A stretch of 5,954 nt of DNA from an uncultured Devosia sp. (GTDB taxonomy: Bacteria; Pseudomonadota; Alphaproteobacteria; Rhizobiales; Devosiaceae). Each line of letters begins with the position of its first letter. The stretch's first letter is position 1. A model generated the notes under the pieces. It was given only the letters and a program-made list of their open reading frames with translations. It had not been told where the DNA came from and searched no databases. The position numbers were made by a program, and so were the translations under genes. This document shows, one piece after another, positions 1 to 5,423 of this stretch. The stretch covers positions 1-5,954 of the forward strand of contig CAKTFF010000150.1 of NCBI GenBank assembly GCA_934553185.1. The letters are read 5' to 3'.

Positions 1-176
<176 letters not shown>

Positions 177-187
177 TCAGCTGATTT

Positions 188-213
188 GCGCGCGAAGCTA
201 GTCATTCGCGCGC
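188..213. repeat. Perfect 9-bp inverted repeat (hairpin or operator) upstream of GH13 gene
   Basis: GCGCGCGAA (188-196) and its exact complement TTCGCGCGC (205-213) flank an 8-nt loop (197-204). The element sits between the SDR stop and the GH13 start, 35 bp upstream of the GH13 ATG. Neither strand has a T-run directly after the stem, so it is not a classic intrinsic terminator. It could be a 5'-UTR hairpin, a dyad operator, or a boundary hairpin. Function is inference; the symmetry is directly visible. Confidence 0.5.
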
Positions 214-224
214 CCAATGGGAAT

Positions 225-247
225 CGGCTTTGCGTGCAGGGAAGCCG
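225..247. repeat. 6-bp inverted repeat just after SDR stop codon
   Basis: CGGCTT (225-230) pairs with AAGCCG (242-247) across an 11-nt loop. It lies 17 bp beyond the SDR stop codon on the minus strand. No U-tract follows it in that direction, so at best it is a 3'-end-stabilising or weak termination hairpin. A stem this short can arise by chance. Confidence 0.25.
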
Positions 248-263
248 TGCGGCGGCGGCAGGC

Positions 264-1016
264 TTATTGCGGTGGCTGGCCGTTGGAGGCGCTGACGCCA
301 CCATCCACCGCGATCATCGCGCCAGTGATGAAGCTGGCATCGTCGCTAGCGAGGAACGCGACCACAGCCGCCACTTCCTCGGGCTCGCAATAGCGCCCCA
401 GCGGAATGCGTTCGCGGAATTGTTTCATGGCCTCTTCGTCGGAGAACATGTCCTCCGTCATCGGCGTCCGGGTGAGGCTGGGGCAGACGGCATTGACGCG
501 GATCTGGCGCTTGCCCAAGTCCATGGCGAGGGCGCGGGTGAAGTTCACCACCCCACCCTTGGCGGCATTGTAGGGCAGAGTGTTCCAGTCGCCCCCGGTG
601 CCAGACACCGAAGCGGTGTTGACGATGGAGCCCTTGGTTTTTTCGAGGTGCGGGATGGCGGCGCGGCAGCCGAAGAACACGCCGTCGAGATCGGTGGCGA
701 TCACCTTGCGCCAGTCCTCGTTGCTGATCTCGGCGGGATCGCCGCCCGAATAAACGCCGGCATTGTTGACCAGCACATCGAGCTGGCCGAACTTTTCGAT
801 CGCTGCGGCGATCATGCCGTCGACAGCGGCAGAGTCCGACACGTCGGCGGAATGGGTGAGCACGTCGCCTTGAAGGCTCCGAGCAGTTTCGCCGAGATCC
901 TTGATGTCGACGATGACGAGTTTGGCGCCTTCGCTGGCAAAGCGGCGAGCGGTGGCCTGGCCGATACCCCCGGCGGCACCGGTGACGAGGACGACCTTGT
1001 TGGTGAAGCGATTCAT
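264..1016 (-). CDS. Classical short-chain dehydrogenase/reductase (SDR family oxidoreductase)
   Basis: The 250-aa product is full length for a classical SDR, a cytoplasmic NAD(P)-dependent oxidoreductase of alcohols, sugars or keto acids. The Rossmann glycine motif TGAAGGIG is at residues 12-19. Asp37 ends the second beta strand, which usually indicates NAD(H) preference. NNAG is at 84-87, the catalytic Ser is S136, and the YxxxK pair is Y149/K153, with the normal 13-residue Ser-Tyr spacing. The C-terminal FITGAMIAVDGG is typical. One oddity is that the motif usually containing the catalytic-tetrad Asn (NxxG) reads D109-L-D-G, so Asn is replaced by Asp. The start ATG at 1016-1014 places the Rossmann motif at the usual distance; only a weak GGGA ribosome site precedes it. 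It follows the 2-hydroxyacid dehydrogenase gene by 65 bp on the same strand and may be co-transcribed with it. The substrate cannot be deduced. Confidence 0.95.
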   Translation of the reverse strand: MNRFTNKVVLVTGAAGGIGQATARRFASEGAKLVIVDIKDLGETARSLQGDVLTHSADVSDSAAVDGMIAAAIEKFGQLDVLVNNAGVYSGGDPAEISNEDWRKVIATDLDGVFFGCRAAIPHLEKTKGSIVNTASVSGTGGDWNTLPYNAAKGGVVNFTRALAMDLGKRQIRVNAVCPSLTRTPMTEDMFSDEEAMKQFRERIPLGRYCEPEEVAAVVAFLASDDASFITGAMIAVDGGVSASNGQPPQ

Positions 1017-1081
1017 GAGCAGATTCCCGAGCGATTGCGTTAAGTCGGCAAACGCCTCAAGCCCAGCATGGCTCCTAGCCT

Positions 1082-2011
1082 TTATACCACGGCACTGATC
1101 AGCGGTTCACCGGCGAAGTGACGGTCGAGGTTTTTGACCAGCAGTGCACCCATGGCGTCACGGGTCTGCCAGGTGGCGCTGCCCTGGTGGGGAGACAGCA
1201 CCACATTGTCGAGCTGGAGAAAGCCCTGCGGCACGTTGGGCTCGTCTTCGAACACATCGAGGGCTGCGCCGCCCAGCCCGCCATTGCTCAAGAGCTCGAG
1301 CATTGCCGGCTCGTCGATCAACGTGCCGCGCGCCACGTTGACCAGCATGCCCTGTGGTCCCAGCGCCTCAAGCACCTGGCGCGAAACGATGCGTTCCGTG
1401 CTCTTGCCGCCGGGGGCGATCACGACGAGCCAGTCGCTGTCGCGCGCCATGTCCTCGAGGTCCGGGTAGAACTGGAATGGAACGGCACTCTGCTGTTTGC
1501 GGCCATGGTAGAGGACGCGCATCTTCATCGCCTGCGCGCGGGTGGCGATCTCCTTGCCGATGCGGCCAAGTCCGAGAATGCCCACGGTCTTGCCGGTGAG
1601 TTCGGTGAAAAGCGGCATGTTCCCACTCGGCCACTTGCCGTCACGCACATAGCGGTCGGCCTGGGGAATGCGGCGGGCGAGCGCGATCATCAAACCGATG
1701 GTCAGTTCGGCGACAGCGTCGCTCAGCACATCGGGCGTGTTGGTGACGCGGATATTGCGCGCCTTTGCCGCCGCCGTGTCGATGTTGTCGTAGCCAACCC
1801 CAAAGCTGGCGATGATTTCGAGATTGGGCAGCTTGTCCATCAGCGCCTCCTGCACCCCCGAGCCGGCATGGGCGCGGATGCGGCTGCCATGGCTGGCCAG
1901 CCACGCGTCGGCATCGCCGATCTCGTGCAGCTTATGAACGGTGAAGCGCTCGGCCAGCGCCTGTTCGCAGGAGGCATGCAGCGGGCTGGTCTGGAGAATT
2001 TCGATGGTCAT
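1082..2011 (-). CDS. D-isomer-specific 2-hydroxyacid dehydrogenase (glyoxylate/hydroxypyruvate reductase type)
   Basis: The 309-aa protein is full length for the family, which reversibly reduces 2-keto acids such as glyoxylate or hydroxypyruvate to D-2-hydroxy acids in the cytoplasm. The N-terminal substrate-binding part carries the FGVGYDNID motif (residues 70-78). The inserted nucleotide-binding domain has GLGRIG at 147-152. Arg171 in YHGRK follows the second beta strand where NAD-specific members have Asp, suggesting NADPH preference. The catalytic residues are all present: R228 (VARGTLID), E257 (DVFEDEP) and H275 (SPHQGSAT). The ATG at 2011-2009 is supported by an AAGGA Shine-Dalgarno sequence (complement of 2021-2025) with a 9-nt spacer. 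It is the first gene of the leftward group with the SDR and GH13 genes, suggesting a role in carbon catabolism. Glyoxylate/hydroxypyruvate reductase is the best guess, but the exact keto acid cannot be read from sequence. Confidence 0.95.
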   Translation of the reverse strand: MTIEILQTSPLHASCEQALAERFTVHKLHEIGDADAWLASHGSRIRAHAGSGVQEALMDKLPNLEIIASFGVGYDNIDTAAAKARNIRVTNTPDVLSDAVAELTIGLMIALARRIPQADRYVRDGKWPSGNMPLFTELTGKTVGILGLGRIGKEIATRAQAMKMRVLYHGRKQQSAVPFQFYPDLEDMARDSDWLVVIAPGGKSTERIVSRQVLEALGPQGMLVNVARGTLIDEPAMLELLSNGGLGGAALDVFEDEPNVPQGFLQLDNVVLSPHQGSATWQTRDAMGALLVKNLDRHFAGEPLISAVV

Positions 2012-2237
2012 GGCGCTTGTTCCTTTTTTGCCAGCCTAGCGGGCGCCCCGAGCAGGGTCGAGGCTTGTGTCACCCCCGAACGCGGAAAGTCCCTGCTCGG
2101 TCGCCGCTCTGCCGCTTTTTTCGGCACGACCGTGCGGCGTGCGTTTTATACCGGCAAAGGCTCTGGTGGTGTCTGGACGCAACGCCATAAAAGTGTAGCA
2201 ATGTCCGGGCGATGGATCGAAACACGTTCGGAGCATA
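2012..2237. promoter_or_regulatory. Divergent intergenic region between dehydrogenase and ATP-grasp operon
   Basis: This 226-bp stretch separates divergently oriented genes, so promoters for both directions should lie here. I found no convincing sigma70 -35/-10 pair. An isolated TATAAAA on the minus strand (complement of 2144-2150) could be a -10 for the dehydrogenase, but a good -35 is lacking. The region holds a perfect 10-bp inverted repeat (listed separately). It also holds the two ribosome sites: AAGGA for the left gene, and GGAG (2230-2233) only 4 nt before the right gene's ATG. No conserved small ORF is evident. Confidence 0.5.
2048..2100. repeat. Perfect 10-bp inverted repeat near dehydrogenase start
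   Basis: CCGAGCAGGG (2048-2057) is the exact reverse complement of CCCTGCTCGG (2091-2100), with 33 nt between them. It starts 37 bp upstream of the leftward dehydrogenase ATG, so it may be in its 5' leader as a stem-loop, or be a pair of protein-binding half-sites with about 43 bp between arm centres. No T-run follows on either strand. The symmetry is visible; any function is inference. Confidence 0.4.
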
Positions 2238-3659
2238 ATGGGCGAGGCAGCGCCGTTCGACGAGATGTACCATGCCGATGGCAGTGTCCGCGAGCCCTAT
2301 CGGGTTCTGGCACAGTGGCTTGAGGAACAGCCCCCTAAGGCACTGACGCTGATGCAGTCCGATGCCGAGGCGATCTTTCGCAAGCTGGGCATCACCTTTG
2401 CCGTTTATGGCTCCGAAGAGGGCACCGAAAAGGTCATTCCCTTCGATGTCATCCCCCGGATCATCGCGGCACAGGAATGGCGCAGGCTCTCCAAGGGCAT
2501 CGAGCAGCGGGTGCGGGCGCTCAACGCGTTCCTTTACGACATCTACCACCGCCAGGAGATCCTCAAGGCGGGCCGGGTGCCGGAAAAGCTGATCCTGCAA
2601 AACGCCGCTTTCGCCCCTGAAATGATGGGGCTCGAACCGGCCAAGGGCGTTTATGCCCATATCATCGGCGTCGATATCGTTCGTGTCGGGCCCGACGAAT
2701 TCTATGTGCTCGAAGACAATCTGCGCACCCCGTCGGGCGTGTCCTATATGCTGGAAGACCGCGAGGCGATGATGATCCTCGCGCCGGACCTGTTCCAGCG
2801 CCAGAAGGTGGCTCCGGTCGAGACCTATCCCGAAAACCTCCGCCGGACGCTCAAAAGCGTCGCCCCCGCCGGCGCCGGGTCCTCACCCAATATCGTGGTG
2901 CTGACGCCGGGCATCTACAACTCAGCCTATTTCGAGCACTCGTTTCTCGCCGACCAGATGGGCGCCACCCTCTGCGAGGGCCCGGACCTTTTTGTGGATG
3001 GCGGCAAAGTCTATATGCGCACCACGACCGGCCCCGAACGGGTCGATGTCATTTACCGCCGCATCGACGACGACTACCTCGATCCGCTCTCGTTCCGCCC
3101 CGACTCCATGCTGGGCGTGCCAGGCCTCTTCAACGCGTATCGCGCCGGCAACGTGACGCTGGTCAATGCGCCGGGCACCGGCATTGCCGACGACAAGGCC
3201 GTTTACACCTATGTGCCCGAAATCATCGAATTCTACCTCGGCGAAAAGGCGCTGCTGCCCAACGTGCCCACCTATAACTGCACCGACGACGAGCAGCGCA
3301 ACTGGGTGCTGGCCAATATCGCCGATCTCGTGGTCAAGGAAGTGCACGGCTCGGGCGGCTACGGCATGATGGTGGGGCCAACCTCGACCAAGGCCCAGCA
3401 CGCCGAGTTCCGCAAAAAGATCGAGGCGCGGCCGGACAATTACATCGTCCAGCCCACGCTCGCGCTTTCCACCTGCCCCACCTATGTCAATGCCGGCATC
3501 GCCCCGCGCCATGTGGACCTGCGCCCCTATGTGCTGGTGGGCGACGAGGTGCGGATCACCCCCGGCGGTTTGACGCGCGTGGCGCTCAAGCAGGGGTCGC
3601 TTGTGGTCAACTCCTCGCAGGGCGGCGGCACCAAGGATACGTGGGTGCTGGAAGATTGA
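2238..3659 (+). CDS. Circularly permuted ATP-grasp protein (COG2308 type, predicted amidoligase)
   Basis: This 473-aa protein matches the circularly permuted ATP-grasp family that is nearly always encoded beside an alpha-E protein. Family hallmarks visible are FDEMY near the N-terminus (residues 7-11), LEDNLRTPSG (158-167, acidic metal/nucleotide-site region) and KEVHGSGGYG (367-376, glycine-rich ATP-binding loop). HVDLRPYVL (425-433), GGLTRVAL (443-450) and the C-terminal SSQGGGTKDTWVL (459-471) complete the set. ATP-grasp enzymes activate a carboxylate as acyl phosphate and join it to an amine. For this family, a peptide-forming amidoligase role is proposed from comparative genomics, and the substrates are unknown. 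No signal peptide or membrane segment is seen, so it is probably cytoplasmic. The ATG at 2238 is chosen because the family N-terminus begins just there and GGAG precedes it, though the 4-nt spacing is short. Its TGA is 2 nt before the alpha-E start. All expected motifs appear intact. Confidence 0.93.
   Translation: MGEAAPFDEMYHADGSVREPYRVLAQWLEEQPPKALTLMQSDAEAIFRKLGITFAVYGSEEGTEKVIPFDVIPRIIAAQEWRRLSKGIEQRVRALNAFLYDIYHRQEILKAGRVPEKLILQNAAFAPEMMGLEPAKGVYAHIIGVDIVRVGPDEFYVLEDNLRTPSGVSYMLEDREAMMILAPDLFQRQKVAPVETYPENLRRTLKSVAPAGAGSSPNIVVLTPGIYNSAYFEHSFLADQMGATLCEGPDLFVDGGKVYMRTTTGPERVDVIYRRIDDDYLDPLSFRPDSMLGVPGLFNAYRAGNVTLVNAPGTGIADDKAVYTYVPEIIEFYLGEKALLPNVPTYNCTDDEQRNWVLANIADLVVKEVHGSGGYGMMVGPTSTKAQHAEFRKKIEARPDNYIVQPTLALSTCPTYVNAGIAPRHVDLRPYVLVGDEVRITPGGLTRVALKQGSLVVNSSQGGGTKDTWVLED
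3650..3654 (+). promoter_or_regulatory. Ribosome binding site that sets the alpha-E start
   Basis: GGAAG lies inside the last codons of the ATP-grasp gene, 7 nt before the ATG at 3662. It supports that ATG over an in-frame GTG at 3641, which would add seven residues (GTG, GGT, GCT and so on) not expected in the family. Confidence 0.6.
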
Positions 3660-3661
3660 GC

Positions 3662-4606
3662 ATGCTGGGCCGCACCGCGCAAAACCTTTATTGGCTCAGC
3701 CGCTATGTAGAGCGGGCCGAAAACATGGCCCGGCTGCTCGAAGTGGGCTACCGCATGTCGCTCACCAGCCGCCGCGAGGGCGGGTCGAGCGAGCACCTCA
3801 TCTCCATGATGAAAGCCGCCGAAGTGGACGAGGATTTTGCCCGCAAGGGGCGGTCCGCCGATGTCGACACGGTGGCCCACTTCATGATGTTCGACCCCAC
3901 CAATCCCTCCTCGGTCTTCTCCTGCCTCCAGGCCGCGCGCACCAATGCGCGCTCGGTGCGCACGGCGATCACCAGCGACATGTGGGAAACCATCAACGCC
4001 GCCTGGCTCGAATTCTCGCAGATCAAGCCACGCGACGTGCGCGGGGCAAAGCTGCTGGGCCTCCTCGAATGGGTCAAGCATATCAGCCACCAGTTCCGCG
4101 GGGCGCTGCTTGGCACTATCCTCCGCGACGACGGCTTCGCCTTTCTCCAGGCGGGCAATTTCGTGGAGCGGGCCGATAACACCGCGCGCATCCTGGACAT
4201 GAAATATTACGTGCTGCTGCCGCGCGCCAAGATGGTGGGCGGCGAGCTCGACATCCAGCAATGGACGCTGATCCTGCGCGCGGCCTCCGCCCATCGCTCC
4301 TACCGCCATGTCTACCATGACCGGTACAAGGCCCATAACATCGCCGATTTCCTGATCCTGCGCCCTGAAATGCCGCGATCGCTGATTTTCTGCGCACGGT
4401 TCGTGGAAACAAACCTCCAGACCCTGTCCCGGCTTTATGGTCAGGACGGCGAATGCCACACAGCGGCGGCAAGCCTCCTGGAAATGGTGGAGGGCACGAC
4501 GATGGAGACGATCTTTGCCCATGGGCTGCATGAATTCCTGACCGAGTTCATCGCCCGCAACAATCGGGTGTCCAACACCCTCTCGGAAAGCTACAACTTC
4601 TACTGA
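3662..4606 (+). CDS. Alpha-E domain-containing protein (COG2307/DUF403)
   Basis: The 314-aa, largely helical protein starts MLGRTAQNLYWLSRYVERAE, the characteristic N-terminus of alpha-E proteins. The signature RYVERAENMARLLEV (14-28) recurs as a second copy at about 161-182 (FVERADNTARILDMKYY), so the fold appears to be built from a duplicated helical unit with conserved E-R-A-[ED]-N. The family accompanies circularly permuted ATP-grasp proteins and is thought to act with them. Its biochemical activity is not established, and a partner or substrate-binding role is inference. No signal peptide or transmembrane segment is visible. Four Cys/His-containing patches occur (for example C244 and C265), but no metal motif is clear. 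The start at 3662 is chosen over a GTG at 3641 from the family N-terminus and the GGAAG ribosome site. It begins 2 nt after the ATP-grasp stop and ends in TGATG shared with the next gene, so the three are almost certainly one transcript. Confidence 0.93.
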   Translation: MLGRTAQNLYWLSRYVERAENMARLLEVGYRMSLTSRREGGSSEHLISMMKAAEVDEDFARKGRSADVDTVAHFMMFDPTNPSSVFSCLQAARTNARSVRTAITSDMWETINAAWLEFSQIKPRDVRGAKLLGLLEWVKHISHQFRGALLGTILRDDGFAFLQAGNFVERADNTARILDMKYYVLLPRAKMVGGELDIQQWTLILRAASAHRSYRHVYHDRYKAHNIADFLILRPEMPRSLIFCARFVETNLQTLSRLYGQDGECHTAAASLLEMVEGTTMETIFAHGLHEFLTEFIARNNRVSNTLSESYNFY

Positions 4607-5418
4607 TGCGTATTTCCATCCGCCACCAGCTGAGCGTGTTGCCGCCCGAAGGGGCGTCCAACCTTGTGTTGCAGCTTCTGCTGAGCGCGAAAAGCAGCGC
4701 CACGCAAAAGGTCGAAAGCTGGAGCGTCGACATGGCGGGCATCGAAGGGGCGGGCCGCTTCACCGATGCTTATGGCAACAGCGTCTATCTGGTGAACCGG
4801 AGCAAGGTCGACGAGCCACTCGTGATTACCGTCGAAGGCATAGTCTCCACCACCGACCGGCATGGCGTGCTGGGCCGTGCGGCGGGCGAGCCGGTTCCGG
4901 CGCTCTTCAAGCGCGTCACCCCGCTCACCAAGGGATCGGCGGCGATGGCTGGCGCGTTCCGCGGCGCCAAGGAAAGCCGCATCGATCTATTGCATGCCGT
5001 GATGCTGGGCTTGGGCGAAACATTGGCTACCGCCGAGCCGATGCGGCAAACACAGATGGCCGCCGATGGTTCGCAAAGCCAAAGCCAGAGCCTGGGTGAA
5101 CCACGCCCGGCCGCGTCGGCGGACGACCATGCCCACCTTTTCATCGGCGCGGCCCGCCAGCTCGACATTCCGGCGCGCTTTGTGTCGGGCTATCTCCTCG
5201 GGGCCGAAGATGGCGCGGCGTCGTTTCACGCCTGGGCCGAAGCGTATGACGAGGCGCTGGGCTGGATCGGCTTTGATCCAAAGCTGCAGCTATGCCCCAC
5301 CGACCGGCATGTGCGCCTCGCTGTCGGGCTCGATGGCCTGACCACCCAGCCCGTTCGCATGGTGCCCGCCCCCTTAAGCCTCGAGCATGCCGACGTCAGC
5401 GTCAGCCAGATCGACTAA
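4606..5418 (+). CDS. Transglutaminase-like protein lacking the catalytic Cys
   Basis: The 270-aa product has the N-terminal bacterial transglutaminase-associated domain (about residues 1-85) followed by a transglutaminase/papain-like core. Core motifs are DDHAHLFIGAAR (173-184), IPARFVSGYL (188-197), HAWAEAY (208-214), GWIGFDP (219-225) and LCPTDRHVRLAVGLD (229-243). Catalytic His208 and Asp224 are present. In active relatives the first motif reads G-V-C-Q-D-[HF]-A-H; here it is A170-S-A172-D-D-H-A-H, so the nucleophilic Cys is Ala (codon GCG at 5119-5121). The neighbouring Gly and Gln are also changed, and a Q/S-rich stretch (155-162) precedes it. It is therefore probably not a cysteine protease or acyltransferase and may bind a peptide or partner instead. 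Its ATG overlaps the alpha-E TGA by one base (TGATG) with no nearby Shine-Dalgarno sequence, implying translational coupling. The remainder of the fold is intact, with no frameshift, arguing against simple decay. Confidence 0.9.
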   Translation: MRISIRHQLSVLPPEGASNLVLQLLLSAKSSATQKVESWSVDMAGIEGAGRFTDAYGNSVYLVNRSKVDEPLVITVEGIVSTTDRHGVLGRAAGEPVPALFKRVTPLTKGSAAMAGAFRGAKESRIDLLHAVMLGLGETLATAEPMRQTQMAADGSQSQSQSLGEPRPAASADDHAHLFIGAARQLDIPARFVSGYLLGAEDGAASFHAWAEAYDEALGWIGFDPKLQLCPTDRHVRLAVGLDGLTTQPVRMVPAPLSLEHADVSVSQID

Positions 5419-5423
5419 ACCCC

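Noticed and set aside
1017..1081. Possible terminator between the dehydrogenase and SDR genes
   Set aside because: Only 3-4 bp stems could be found and there is no U-tract, so I do not call a terminator; co-transcription remains possible.
2110..2135. Small hairpins around TTTTTT: TGCCG/CGGCA (2110-2126) and GCACG/CGTGC (2124-2135)
   Set aside because: Stems are only 5 bp and overlap each other, and the T-run lies in a loop rather than after a stem. No terminator is needed between divergent genes.
1118..2323. 401-aa plus-strand open frame opposite the hydroxyacid dehydrogenase
   Set aside because: It overlaps the whole dehydrogenase gene on the other strand and runs into the ATP-grasp gene, with no recognisable domain. 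It is an antisense GC artefact.
3641..3661. Upstream GTG start for the alpha-E gene
   Set aside because: It would add seven residues before the conserved family N-terminus and overlap the ATP-grasp gene further. The ATG at 3662 has a better-placed GGAAG site.
3527..4531. 334-aa minus-strand open frame opposite the alpha-E gene
   Set aside because: It is antisense to well-supported ATP-grasp and alpha-E coding sequence, has no motif and is His/Gly/Ala-rich, typical of a shadow frame.
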